Of a stretch of 64,000 nucleotides of DNA, positions 33,948-42,936 are shown piece after piece (positions within the stretch are counted from its first letter, which is position 1; every line of letters starts with the position of its first letter). Both the position numbers and the translations under genes were made by a program. The notes under the pieces are model-generated. The model saw only the letters and a list, made by a program, of their open reading frames with translations, was not told where the DNA came from and did not search any database. The DNA lies in NCBI GenBank assembly GCA_003151735.1, contig PLYI01000055.1, forward strand, positions 62,001 through 126,000, given 5' to 3'. Source of the DNA: Candidatus Bathyarchaeota archaeon. GTDB lineage: Archaea; Thermoproteota; Bathyarchaeia; Bathyarchaeales; Bathycorpusculaceae.

Positions 33948-34282
33948 CGGCAGTACCTAAATGTTTAACCTTGAAATAATTACTAAAGGTTGCGAAAGCG
34001 AGCTTGCCCTAAAAAGATTGCGCAGGTAATCGATGGAATTTTGAGGTTTCATTGGGTAGCTTTTTCATTTTTTATGTTACTTATCATTCGATTTGCCTAA
34101 AAAACAACCAAACCTCAACAAGAAAACGATGGTTCCAAGCTTAATAGCAAGGTGAAACCCTGAACTGGTTCATTGCAAGCAATCACTAAACACCGATTTA
34201 TTTTTTGCAACCATTTTTTAGCTTATTATGCAAAACTTTATAACAGCGCCGAACGTTTTGAGTCTAAAAAGGTAGAAGCAAG
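33948..34282. other. Divergent promoter region
   Basis: No gene is seen between the P-type ATPase and the plus-strand barrel-like gene. A TATA-like CTTTATAAC at 34236-34244 fits the gene starting at 34283. The 14-mer ACTGGTTCATTGCA near 34161 also occurs upstream of ftr near 26000; the shared block is short and may be chance. Confidence 0.4.
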
Positions 34283-35203
34283 ATGAAATTCGGCACATAC
34301 ATGTTTGAAGCAAAGAAAGTTCCAGGCTTCGACTATGACCTTTTCCGAGTAAAACCAGAAGTAGGCAGACGAATGCCGCCAAAAGCTGATATGCACAGCA
34401 ACATCGCAATTTTCGGAGACAACGTAACCGCCCGCATTCACCCAGATTGGATTAGCCAATCCGACTTAGGACCCGCATGGAGAACAAACGACAACTTTAA
34501 CGTACGATGGGAAGTCCTCTGCGCAACACAACCAGAACACAGAGCAGAACAACTAGACTACATCGAAGACGTAGCACGCAAAAGCCAAGGAATCTGGCTA
34601 AACAGCATCCACTTCGCAGAACACGGCCACTGCACATGCCCACGCTGCAAAGACCTATGGAAGAAAAGTGGTTTAAGCTGGTATGAATGGAGACGAAAAG
34701 AAGTCACTGACTATATGACGCAGGTAAGCGACCGCGTACGCAACAGAGCAAAGAAAAAATTCGTCATCGGTGTCCTTCCAGACCCAGTTACAAACTATGA
34801 ACGCTTTGGGGTCAACTTCGACGATTTAGCACCTTTAACCGACGAATTCCTCGTTGTCATGTTCAACAAAAACTACGCTACACCATGGTATAACGAAACG
34901 CTTACACGAAACTTCAAAAAACTCTTCAAAGACGTCAAACTAAACATTGCACTCTACGTTATCGGACCCGGAGACGACCCAAAAGAAACACCAACCCCAG
35001 CTGAACTCTTAACAGTTTCAGTCCGCATGGCACGCGCAGGAGTAGACGGACTACTATACCTCACAGACAAAGCAGCACAAATGCAAGAATTCCAGAAACA
35101 AGCAGTTGCTCTAACAGATGTTCGCGAACGCCTAAAGAGTTACGGTGGAAAGCAAGGTCAAGAAGTTCTCGACTTAGTTACAAGTTGGGAAAAGCTAGAA
35201 TAA
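34283..35203 (+). CDS. Putative TIM-barrel glycoside-hydrolase-like protein
   Basis: A 306-aa soluble protein. Barrel-like features are repeated strand-helix units, GIWLNSIHFAEHGHCTCPRC with a CxC-x2-C knuckle (about 115-130), and DPVTNYERFGVNFDDLAPLT. The pattern is reminiscent of GH-like families where a Cys knuckle follows a strand carrying a His/Glu. I cannot name the family or the catalytic pair. A TATA box lies about 40 nt upstream and a hairpin with a T-run follows, so it is a single-gene unit. Confidence 0.7.
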   Translation: MKFGTYMFEAKKVPGFDYDLFRVKPEVGRRMPPKADMHSNIAIFGDNVTARIHPDWISQSDLGPAWRTNDNFNVRWEVLCATQPEHRAEQLDYIEDVARKSQGIWLNSIHFAEHGHCTCPRCKDLWKKSGLSWYEWRRKEVTDYMTQVSDRVRNRAKKKFVIGVLPDPVTNYERFGVNFDDLAPLTDEFLVVMFNKNYATPWYNETLTRNFKKLFKDVKLNIALYVIGPGDDPKETPTPAELLTVSVRMARAGVDGLLYLTDKAAQMQEFQKQAVALTDVRERLKSYGGKQGQEVLDLVTSWEKLE

Positions 35204-35243
35204 GCCTTCACAAAAAAACATTGCAGGCAGAAACAACCTAGAG

Positions 35244-35272
35244 TGGTGAAAGCCACCAAGGCCGCCCTTTTT
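35244..35272 (+). terminator. Hairpin plus T-run
   Basis: TGGTG (35244-35248) pairs with CACCA (35254-35258), followed by TTTTTATTT. It lies 40 bp after the barrel-like gene, just before the convergent coiled-coil gene. Confidence 0.4.
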
Positions 35273-35286
35273 ATTTAATTTTGTTT

Positions 35287-35739
35287 TTACTGTATGTAAC
35301 CGAGGTTTTTGTTCTGGGTTTCGTTTATTTCTTTCATCGACTCGTAATGGGCTTCTATCAGGATTTTGAGTGCGTCGATGTTTTTTGTTATGTCTTCTAC
35401 TTCGCCGCTTTTCTGCAAAACCCCCGACTTCACAAGCTGCTCATTTATCTTGCTGACTGAAACTTCAATCACTTTGACTTTGAAAGCAAAAATCTGCAGC
35501 GTATAGAGCAAACTTAATTGAGAATTCAACCGTTCTAATCGGTCTAATTCAAGTGTTTTTGCTATGAACGCTTTTAGTTTTTGTTCCTGAGACGATAGCG
35601 GTGAAACAAGAAGTCCCTCATAAATCGCTGTTTGTTTTGCGGTGGCTTCTTTTGTTTCATCCACAACTTTCTGTACGCGCTTTGCAGTTTTATCCAGCAT
35701 TTCTAAGACTTCATCCAACCCAATTCTCCCCCAAATCAA
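35287..35739 (-). CDS. Coiled-coil hypothetical protein
   Basis: A 150-aa, almost wholly helical protein with heptad patterning (EVLEMLDKTAKRVQKVVDET, IEVSVSKINEQLVKSGVLQK). No transmembrane segment, signal or metal motif is visible. It could be a structural or partner-binding protein. No family recognised. Confidence 0.65.
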   Translation of the reverse strand: MIWGRIGLDEVLEMLDKTAKRVQKVVDETKEATAKQTAIYEGLLVSPLSSQEQKLKAFIAKTLELDRLERLNSQLSLLYTLQIFAFKVKVIEVSVSKINEQLVKSGVLQKSGEVEDITKNIDALKILIEAHYESMKEINETQNKNLGYIQ

Positions 35740-35885
35740 CAGTCAATAGACTTTCATGAGACTGTAAGACCTATTATATATAGCTTAAACTGCATCCAAA
35801 TTTGTTTTTCAGTGTTTTTAATAGGTAAGCTTTTAGGGCAATTACATACATAATAAGTAAACCAGAATTAACCAAGAGGAATATT

Positions 35886-35954
35886 ATGCCTTCATTAGCA
35901 AAAAAGAACGCAGCAAAAAAGAAGAAACATGAAGAAAAAACCGGCAAGAAGTAG
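35886..35954 (+). CDS. Tiny lysine-rich peptide (22 aa), tentative
   Basis: ATG 35886 to TAG 35952-35954 encodes MPSLAKKNAAKKKKHEEKTG plus KK. AGAGGA lies 5-6 nt before the ATG. The composition resembles the 17-aa frame at 16387-16440 and chromatin-protein tails. A longer overlapping minus-strand frame (35774-36154) is less convincing. Confidence 0.35.
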   Translation: MPSLAKKNAAKKKKHEEKTGKK

Positions 35955-36176
35955 CTCTTTTCGTTGCTGAAAGCTACCTTAACGGAAAATCCTAAACATA
36001 TCTTTTCTCTTTTGTCACAGTTGATATTGCTGAATGCAAAGGCACTGGCACAATTTTTTTGCACGTTTCCGCAATCCAAGAACTCGCGTAGAAATTGATT
36101 GTTTCCCCGATAATTTAGTCCCCAGTTAACTTTGTCTTGGCTTTTACTGCTCATCCAAAGTTACGCTGTCTTAATG

Positions 36177-36389
36177 TTACCTTAGATATTCAACTTTCCG
36201 TTTGTGGTACCGCTTGCATTCCTTAACCACTTTGCCGATGTATGGCGTCGGATACATCGTAGCCATTCCAGCAAGCCACATGAATTGACTTGCCTCATCG
36301 ATCTTTGTCTCCCTATAATCCGGGCATCCTGCACATTGATCGGGGAACTCATTGAAGCACGCACGTTGTACTTGCAACACTATCCCCAA
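36177..36389 (-). CDS. Small Cys-containing hypothetical protein
   Basis: A 70-aa frame from TTG 36389 containing DQCAGCPDYRETKIDEAS and a later Cys in VVKECKRYHKRK. Upstream is A/T-rich with TTTAAAAAT near 36413. The three Cys could bind a metal. Composition is gene-like and the opposite frame is less so, but I do not recognise a family. Confidence 0.4.
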   Translation of the reverse strand: MGIVLQVQRACFNEFPDQCAGCPDYRETKIDEASQFMWLAGMATMYPTPYIGKVVKECKRYHKRKVEYLR

Positions 36390-36603
36390 TTCAAGTTAAT
36401 CGAGTTCAGGTATTTAAAAATGGCTAAAGTAATGAGGTTGCAGCGGTGCGACAAGAAATCCTCCTCCTTGTTTTAATTTAATAAGTTATCAGCTTAAGCT
36501 GCTGAATCCGATACGGATAAAAATGTGTGTAATCCATAAATTAAGTGCAGATTTTCCAATCGCTAAAAACCTTAAAAAGAGGTGATTTTGAATCAAGAAA
36601 TTT

Positions 36604-36970
36604 ATGATTCTATATATGGCACCAGTATCAGCGGAAGCGCAGATGAACGTGAGTCCTGAAGAAATGAAGAAAGAAATGGAACCGTGGAACGCTTGGTATA
36701 AGAAATGTGGAAAATCAATCGTTGACATGGGTGCGCCATTGGGAAAAGCAACATGTGTTGACAAAAAAGGAGCCGCAAAAAGCCAAAGCCAAGTAACAGG
36801 CTACACTGTTGTTCAGGTTGACGCAGCAAAAGCCCATGCTTACTGACCATCCACATCTCATGATGCCGAAAGCAAGCATTGAAATCCTTGAAATCATGCC
36901 CATGACCATTAGACAAAATTTAAAATTTCTGCGAATCCAAATTTGCCTATCTTTTTTAATCATTATTTAA
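36604..36970 (+). pseudogene. YCII-related small protein, frameshifted and probably start-less
   Basis: The first frame reads MILYMAPVSAEAQM, then EEMKKEMEPWNAWYKKCGKS, IVDMGAPLG and GYTVVQVDAAKA, typical of YCII-like proteins. It then stops early; the expected ending LTDHPHLMMPKASIEILEIM lies in the next frame from about 36836. Removing one C from CCC at 36833-36835 restores it. The AGAGGTGA site (about 36578-36585) is placed for an ATC at 36592 rather than ATG 36604, hinting that the original ATG was lost. Real decay or a local assembly error are both possible. Confidence 0.6.
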
Positions 36971-36988
36971 GAGAAACATTTTTTTGGG

Positions 36989-38929
36989 GTGCTGATTTTT
37001 GGTTATAGAAAAAAGATTGGAAATAAAACCGTTTTTCTATGCGATATTTGCGGTCTCGGATATTCAAAAAAGTACATAACTAAAGACTGCGAGGATTACT
37101 GCAAAGCCCATCCTGGTTCTTGCAGCGTAGAGATAACTAAGAAAGCGGTTTATTTTCCAGATATTACCCATGATAACGCGTTATTTCTGTATGGCACTCG
37201 AGCCCTTACTAATAAGGGTAAAGATATTTACTTAGGCACCCCATTGAATAATAGGCGATATCTAATGAACACAAATCAAATGTTCTGTTATCAATGTGAG
37301 CAAACAGCTGAAGGAAAAGGCTGCACAACTTTCGGTGTTTGCGGAAAAAATCCTGAAGTGAGCGCGCTTCAAGATTTGTTGATCTACATGCTTAGAGGAT
37401 TATCACAGTTAGCAGTAGAAGGAAAGAAAGTGGGAGTCAAAGATGATGCTTTGAACTTGTTCATTTGCGAGTCTGCTTTCAGCACATTAACTAATGTTAA
37501 CTTTGACCCAGACACACTAATTGAATTCATTAACAAATCTGTGAAACTACGTGATGCCCTCCGTGAAAAACTACAGTCAGCAGGAGGATACGTCGGATTC
37601 CATGGTCCAGTCGATATGCAACTTGAAAAGACCAAAGAAGGACTGGTTAATCAAGGAAAACAGGTCGGAGTAAACTCTGAACTCTCAAACGACCCCGACT
37701 TGCACGGGCTTATTTGGCTCCTTATTTACGGGGTAAAAGGAGTTTCAGCATACGCTTATCATGCTTACCGACTGGGAAAAAAGGATGACAGAGTTTTTGA
37801 GTTTATTCAGCAAAGCCTCGCAGCAACCCTAGATAAGTCGCTTGGCGTTGATGACTTTTTTGATCTCGCTTCAAAATGCGGAGAAATCAACATCAGAGCC
37901 ATGGAGCTTTTGGACGCTGGAAACACAGAAGCTTACGGTCATCCAACTCCTACCCAAGTTCCGCTTGGTCACAAAAAAGGCAAAGCAATTCTGGTGTCTG
38001 GTCACGATCTAAAAGATTTAGACGAAATTCTAAACCAAAGCCAAGGCAGAGGTATCTATGTTTACTCACACGGAGAGATGCTCCCGTCACACTCATATCC
38101 TAACTTAAAGAAGTATCCTCATTTTTTTGGCCACTACGGGACCGCATGGCAAAATCAACAAATAGAATTCGCGGCTTTCCCAGGCGCAATTCTGATGACC
38201 ACCAACTGCCTGCAGAAACCCGCGGACAACTACAAAGGAAATCTATTCACTTCCGGCCCAGTAGCCTGGCCGGGTGTAACTCATATAGAAACTTCCAACA
38301 CGGTATCCACCGACTTTTCACCTGTCATAGAAAAAGCATTGGCGATGCCGGGTTTCAAAGAAGACAAGATGAACAAAACTGTGACTGTTGGTTTTGCAAG
38401 AAAATCCTTTTTTTCATTGGTGGACAATATAACTGAATCAGTGATGAAAGGACACATTAACTCTTTCTTCCTCGTAGCAGGCTGCGACGGCGCAAAACCA
38501 GGTCGTAACTACTACACTGAGTTTGTTGAGAAGACGCCTAATGATTCTCTCGTATTGACTTTGGCTTGCGGAAAATATCGGTTCTTCGACAAAGAAATTG
38601 GCCAGGTAGATGGTATTCCCAGATTGCTAGATATAGGACAATGCAACGACGCCTACTCAGCCATTAAGATAGCTCAAACTTTTGAAGAAATTTTCAAGTG
38701 TGGGATTAACGAGTTACCTTTGTTCTTTATTCTTTCGTGGTATGAACAAAAAGCTGTCGCCATTCTGCTGTCTCTTTACTATTTAGGTGTAAAAAATATT
38801 CGCTTGGGACCGAGTTTTCCCGCATTTATGACCCCGAAAATACTTGAAAGGTTAAACATAAAGCCTTTAAAAACGCCCGACGAGGACTTGAAAGCAATTC
38901 TTGACTATGTTAACGGTGTTGTTCCATGA
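36989..38929 (+). CDS. hcp: Hybrid-cluster protein (Hcp) with an N-terminal zinc-binding extension
   Basis: The Hcp part (554 aa, from an internal ATG 37265) has MFCYQCEQTAEGKG and FGVCGK, the CxxC-x(7)-C-x(5)-C ligands of its N-terminal [4Fe-4S], and later Cys/His residues for the hybrid cluster. Hcp reduces hydroxylamine and nitric oxide or transfers NO in stress responses. The open frame begins 92 codons earlier, at GTG 36989. That extension (KKIGNKTVFLCDICGLGYSK, then DCEDYC and GSCSVEITKKAV) is itself a small Cys-rich protein usually found alone. It may be an accidental in-frame fusion or two overlapping genes. A cobalamin-fold protein gene follows 88 bp later. Confidence 0.9.
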   Translation: MLIFGYRKKIGNKTVFLCDICGLGYSKKYITKDCEDYCKAHPGSCSVEITKKAVYFPDITHDNALFLYGTRALTNKGKDIYLGTPLNNRRYLMNTNQMFCYQCEQTAEGKGCTTFGVCGKNPEVSALQDLLIYMLRGLSQLAVEGKKVGVKDDALNLFICESAFSTLTNVNFDPDTLIEFINKSVKLRDALREKLQSAGGYVGFHGPVDMQLEKTKEGLVNQGKQVGVNSELSNDPDLHGLIWLLIYGVKGVSAYAYHAYRLGKKDDRVFEFIQQSLAATLDKSLGVDDFFDLASKCGEINIRAMELLDAGNTEAYGHPTPTQVPLGHKKGKAILVSGHDLKDLDEILNQSQGRGIYVYSHGEMLPSHSYPNLKKYPHFFGHYGTAWQNQQIEFAAFPGAILMTTNCLQKPADNYKGNLFTSGPVAWPGVTHIETSNTVSTDFSPVIEKALAMPGFKEDKMNKTVTVGFARKSFFSLVDNITESVMKGHINSFFLVAGCDGAKPGRNYYTEFVEKTPNDSLVLTLACGKYRFFDKEIGQVDGIPRLLDIGQCNDAYSAIKIAQTFEEIFKCGINELPLFFILSWYEQKAVAILLSLYYLGVKNIRLGPSFPAFMTPKILERLNIKPLKTPDEDLKAILDYVNGVVP

Positions 38930-39017
38930 GCACCAAAACCGGGTCATGCGCAAATAACAGCAACATTAAAAGCGTCTATGATTATCAACTAGAAATGGAA
39001 TAGGAGTTAGTTTTGAA

Positions 39018-39458
39018 ATGTCTTGGCTAAAAGCAATGAGAGAAAAAGAACCACCAGAACCAGTCAATCCAGTTGGAACCGTTGTAATTGGCACTCTTTA
39101 CCCAGAAGTAATGGACACAGCTAAAGATATGGTAAGAAGATCACTTAAACTTGCACAGTTCAAAACTTTTGATGTTGGAAAAGGAGTTTCTCCCCAAGCT
39201 TTTGCTTCAAAAGCTAAAGAGGTAAATGCCGACATAATTGTAGTATCTGTTTTGCTCACAGCCGCTAAGGAGAATCTTCCAAAACTAATTTCTGCTCTAG
39301 AGCTTGAAGGACTAAAGGACAAATGTGTAATTATGATTGGGGGTGCCGCTGTGACTAAAGAAGATGCAGACAAAATCGGAGCAATGTTTGGCAAAACAAG
39401 AGAAGATGCGGTTGTTTTAGCAAAGAAAATCGTTGAGCAAAAACGGAATAAACCTTGA
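39018..39458 (+). CDS. B12-binding-like protein lacking the cobalt-ligand His
   Basis: A 146-aa Rossmann protein that follows the corrinoid-protein pattern: TVVIGTLYPEVMDTAKDMV, ADIIVVSVLLTAAKENLPKLI, and VIMIGGAAVTKEDADKIGA. In true corrinoid proteins the first loop carries DxHxxG, where His ligates cobalt. Here that segment is EVMDTA, with no His. It lacks the N-terminal helical bundle of methyltransferase-associated forms. It may bind cofactor base-on or have another role. The gene is close behind hcp. Confidence 0.8.
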   Translation: MSWLKAMREKEPPEPVNPVGTVVIGTLYPEVMDTAKDMVRRSLKLAQFKTFDVGKGVSPQAFASKAKEVNADIIVVSVLLTAAKENLPKLISALELEGLKDKCVIMIGGAAVTKEDADKIGAMFGKTREDAVVLAKKIVEQKRNKP

Positions 39459-39514
39459 TAATTCATTTTTGAGTATCTTTCAAGAATTTCCTTTCTTTTC
39501 TTAAAAGAACAAAG

Positions 39515-39588
39515 TGGACTGGGGGGGATTTGAACCCCCGACCTCTTGAGTGCAAGTCAAGCGTTCATGCCAGCTGAACTACCAGCCC
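39515..39588 (-). tRNA. tRNA-Ala (TGC)
   Basis: Minus-strand cloverleaf: acceptor GGGCTGG pairs with CCAGTCC, including the G3-U70 wobble that identifies Ala. Anticodon stem CTTGA/TCAAG closes loop CTTGCAC with anticodon TGC; T-stem GGGGG/CCCCC closes TTCAAAT. CCA is not encoded. No partial copies are seen nearby. Confidence 0.95.
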
Positions 39589-39713
39589 GCTTTCCCGAAT
39601 GTTTAGCAATTCAATGATATTTAGGTTTTGCCAACTAAAAAATATTGCAGAAAAAAATTTTCTTAAAAAGTTAAATCCACCAAAACATTAACAGTAAACT
39701 GGGAGGCTTAAAA

Positions 39714-40199
39714 GTGGAGTTAAAAACAGTAAAAATTGAACCGCCCAAAGACGCCAACACCATCCTCGGCATGGCGCACTTCATAAAAACCGCCGAAGAC
39801 CTCTACGAAGCGCTGGTGAATTCTGTCCCAGACATCAAATTTGGCGTAGGATTCTGCGAAAGCTCAGGACCCTGTCTTATCCGCCATGAAGGAAACGACG
39901 ATGAACTGAGAAAGCTAGCGGCGGAGAAAACTTTGGAAATTGGCTGCGGCCACAGCTTTTTGGTATTCATAAAAAATGCTTATCCTCTAAATGTTTTGGA
40001 TAAAATCAAGAAGGTGCCGGAAGTATGCACGATTTACGCTGCAACAGCCAATCCGCTGGAAGTAATAATCGCTGAAACCAGTCAGGGAAGAGGCATCGTT
40101 GGCGTTGTTGATGGATTAAAAAGCAAAGGCATAGAAAATGACCAAGACATTGCGGAGAGGCGGATGTTTCTGCGCAAAATAGGTTACAAACTCAGCTAA
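39714..40199 (+). CDS. Adenosine-specific kinase (DUF355)
   Basis: A 161-aa member of the archaeal adenosine-specific kinase family. Signatures: [39 protein letters not shown], and [20 protein letters not shown]. The family is reported to phosphorylate adenosine with ATP. The start is GTG 39714 with GGGAGG about 8 nt upstream. It is monocistronic, convergent with the threonine dehydratase gene. Confidence 0.9.
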   Translation: MELKTVKIEPPKDANTILGMAHFIKTAEDLYEALVNSVPDIKFGVGFCESSGPCLIRHEGNDDELRKLAAEKTLEIGCGHSFLVFIKNAYPLNVLDKIKKVPEVCTIYAATANPLEVIIAETSQGRGIVGVVDGLKSKGIENDQDIAERRMFLRKIGYKLS

Positions 40200-40207
40200 A
40201 CAGCGCT

Positions 40208-41176
40208 TTACTTTTCCCAAGCTAACAATGTTTGAAACAATGAATCATCAATGTTTCCGCCAGTCAACACCAACGCAACCGTTTTGCCTGCAAACAAATC
40301 CTTATTCTCAACAAGCAACGCAACAGCCGCGGCGCCTGAACCCTCCATAACTTGCTTTTCGTTTTCCCAAAGCAAATAAACCGCATGCCTAATCGACTCT
40401 TCCCTAACTAGGAACACATCATCAACATACATTTGTACAATCGTAAAAGTTATAGAGCCTTTCTCAATGCCACCGGAAAGCCCTTCAGCAATGGTTACGG
40501 GTTCATGTCTGTGAGCTTTGACTATTTCGCCGGATTTTAAAGACTCAAACATTATCGGAACCGCAGCGGACTGTACTCCTAAAACCTGTACGTTAGGCTT
40601 AAGATTCTTCATGGCTATGCTGACACCTGAGATTAAACCTCCACCGCCGACTGGCACAACAATTACATCAACGTTTGGAAGCGCCTTCAAAACTTCCAAC
40701 GCCACAGTTCCATGTCCAGCAATAATTAACTCGTCGTTGTAAGGTGAAATGTACAGGCGTCCTTCAAGTTGCGCCAACTCTTTAGCTTTACATTCAGATT
40801 CAGGGTAAGTTGCACCATACAATACAAGTTCTGCCCCAAACTGTTTTATGCCATCTATCTTTATTTTCGGCGTGTTTGTAGGCACAACAATTTTTGCTTT
40901 AAAACCAAGTTGCCTTGCCCCAAAAGCCACAGCCTGGCCATGATTTCCCGCGGAAGCCGTCACCACACCTCTTGCCTTTTCTTCAGAAGTCAAGTTCAGC
41001 AGTTTGTTTATGACTCCTCGAATCTTGAAGGAATGTGTAACCTGCAGGTTTTCAAGCTTTAAGTACACCTCGGCGTTGCAGAGTTCGCTTAGAAATTTCG
41101 AGCGAATTAAAGGGGTGGTTTTTGCATAGGGCGCAATGGCTTTTTGTGCGTTCTCTATACTTTGAAGTGTTACCAT
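40208..41176 (-). CDS. PLP-dependent threonine/serine dehydratase
   Basis: A 322-aa fold-type II PLP enzyme, with the Schiff-base Lys in THSFKIRG, the Asn/Gly ring SAGNHGQAVAF, and the phosphate-binding VPVGGGGL. It deaminates Thr to 2-oxobutyrate (isoleucine route or catabolism) and possibly Ser to pyruvate. There is no C-terminal ACT domain, so allosteric control by isoleucine is unlikely; it resembles the catabolic type. Serine racemase is a possible alternative. Confidence 0.9.
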   Translation of the reverse strand: MVTLQSIENAQKAIAPYAKTTPLIRSKFLSELCNAEVYLKLENLQVTHSFKIRGVINKLLNLTSEEKARGVVTASAGNHGQAVAFGARQLGFKAKIVVPTNTPKIKIDGIKQFGAELVLYGATYPESECKAKELAQLEGRLYISPYNDELIIAGHGTVALEVLKALPNVDVIVVPVGGGGLISGVSIAMKNLKPNVQVLGVQSAAVPIMFESLKSGEIVKAHRHEPVTIAEGLSGGIEKGSITFTIVQMYVDDVFLVREESIRHAVYLLWENEKQVMEGSGAAAVALLVENKDLFAGKTVALVLTGGNIDDSLFQTLLAWEK

Positions 41177-41293
41177 TTATTGTCGCCTAAAAGACCGCTT
41201 GCTTACATGCATAGGGTAATTACCTTAAACTATTTTTGCTTTCCCTATACAAAACTATAGACTTGTGGGGTTACCGAGTTGCCCAGAAAAAAA

Positions 41294-41854
41294 TTAGGTT
41301 TTCTGTTTTATCTCTCGGTGTAACCACCAAATGAGCGCAATAGTTGCAGGAATCCCAAAGATAACTAGAACCCAAGCTAAAATTGTAAACATAGAATACA
41401 CAATGTAGTTTAATGTCCAAGTTGCAATAGCGACGTTCCAGTTTCCGTCAACATAAACTTTGATGGCGAACGCAACAAAGAAAAATGCAGACACCCCGCC
41501 GCCTCCTCGTGCTGTGCGTGAGCGTTTGCCAAAAAAATGATATTCTTTCTTGTCCTCATCAGGCAGTCTTTTCCACCATTGCCAACCTGCTACTGCTCCT
41601 ATAATTGCTGGAATTCCGATGAAGAGCAGTTCCCAGAAAACTGCATGCAAAATAAACCAAACTAAATGGCCCATCGTCCAAAGACCCAAAGTCGATGGCA
41701 CTAAACCTGTTGCTTGAGCATCTCCTACAAACCATAAATAAACATAAATTGCACCGGCAAAACCCAAAACTCCTGCGGCTACAAATATAACCACTATGTT
41801 CCAATGTTTTCTTAAGAATTTCTTCCAACCAGAACCGTTTTCTTCTCCAACCAC
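41294..41854 (-). CDS. Four-helix membrane protein, unknown
   Basis: About 186 aa from GTG 41854 (AAGGAA upstream); a longer frame begins at 41968. Four helices are seen, with a Lys/Arg- and Gly-rich cytoplasmic loop (GKRSRTARGGGGVSAFFFVA) between the second and third. It ends in a basic tail. No family motif recognised. Confidence 0.65.
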   Translation of the reverse strand: MVGEENGSGWKKFLRKHWNIVVIFVAAGVLGFAGAIYVYLWFVGDAQATGLVPSTLGLWTMGHLVWFILHAVFWELLFIGIPAIIGAVAGWQWWKRLPDEDKKEYHFFGKRSRTARGGGGVSAFFFVAFAIKVYVDGNWNVAIATWTLNYIVYSMFTILAWVLVIFGIPATIALIWWLHREIKQKT

Positions 41855-42050
41855 ATAAAATTCCTTCTTGAATAAGCAATTACTTGCTGTTTGCTTTACG
41901 TATATAATTTTTTGCATTGATTTACGATTTAGCGATGGTCTTGGATTACTGTAACATTTAATTCCCAATTTCTATTTCTCAAGGGTAAGCATAAACTATT
42001 TTAATTCACTTAAAGAATCAAACTTAGACAGCACTTAACGATGTGTTTTT

Positions 42051-42899
42051 ATGGCTTTAGAAAGAAACATGGCTCAACTTCAAGCTTACCAAAAACAAGC
42101 AGCCCAAGAACAACAAAAGCTAAAAGATGCAATGGCCAAAATTAAACGTAAAATCGCCATTATAAGCGGAAAAGGCGGAGTTGGAAAAAGCACCGTCACA
42201 GTGAACCTTGCTACGGCTTTTGCGATGCAGGGAAAACGCGTTGGCGTTTTAGACGCAGACATTCACGGACCTAGTGTGCCGAGACTTCTGGGGTTAGAAG
42301 GACAAAAAGTCAAAACTGGCCCTCATGGTACTTTTCCCGTTGATGGACCACTGGGAATGAAGGTTATGTCTATAGACTTCTTTTTGCCCGAGCAGACACC
42401 GACGATTTGGCGTGGACCGCTAAAAATGCGTGCAATCCGACAGTTCCTCGCAGACATTGAATGGGGCGAATTAGATTTTCTCTTTATCGATTTGCCGCCT
42501 GGAACCGGCGATGAACCCTTAAGTGTAGCTCAGCTTCTACCCGACATCGATGGCGTGGTGATCGTAACTATGCCTTCTGAACTTTCCAGTTCTATAGTTA
42601 AAAAAGCCATCACATTCGCTCAAAGACTAAACATGCCTATCATCGGGGTCGTCGAAAACATGAGCGGGTTTGTTTGTCCCGGCTGTGGAGAAAAAATAGA
42701 GATTTTCAAGTCAGGCGGCGGCAAAAAAATGGCTCAAGAAATGGCGGTTGAGTTTCTCGGCAGTATCCCCATTGACCCGACTGTTGGCGCTGATTCTGAT
42801 AAGGGAACGCCCTTCATATTCGCGCATAAGGATTCAGCCGCCGCGAAGGCATTCATGGATATCGTTTTGAAAGTTGAAGAACGTCTAAGCAAGAAATAG
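42051..42899 (+). CDS. Mrp/NBP35-type iron-sulfur cluster carrier ATPase
   Basis: A 282-aa P-loop ATPase with the deviant Walker A SGKGGVGKSTVTVNLA, LDADIHGPSVPRLLG, and Walker B-like FLFIDLPPGTGDEPL. The CPGCG pair (about 205-209) holds the bridging [4Fe-4S] cluster in a dimer. The first 30 residues are a helical lead with no Cys cluster. It delivers Fe-S clusters to target proteins. It is preceded by a TATA-like TATTTTAATT. Confidence 0.93.
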   Translation: MALERNMAQLQAYQKQAAQEQQKLKDAMAKIKRKIAIISGKGGVGKSTVTVNLATAFAMQGKRVGVLDADIHGPSVPRLLGLEGQKVKTGPHGTFPVDGPLGMKVMSIDFFLPEQTPTIWRGPLKMRAIRQFLADIEWGELDFLFIDLPPGTGDEPLSVAQLLPDIDGVVIVTMPSELSSSIVKKAITFAQRLNMPIIGVVENMSGFVCPGCGEKIEIFKSGGGKKMAQEMAVEFLGSIPIDPTVGADSDKGTPFIFAHKDSAAAKAFMDIVLKVEERLSKK

Positions 42900-42936
42900 G
42901 GTCTAATCTTCCTATCCGATGAGGCTAATTGAAAAG

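Noticed and set aside
25995-34175. Shared 14-mer ACTGGTTCATTGCA upstream of ftr and of the barrel-like gene
   Set aside because: Too short and isolated to call a common regulatory site.
35774-36154. 126-codon minus-strand frame
   Set aside because: Phe-rich low-complexity composition caused by the Lys-rich plus-strand stretch; no start signal.
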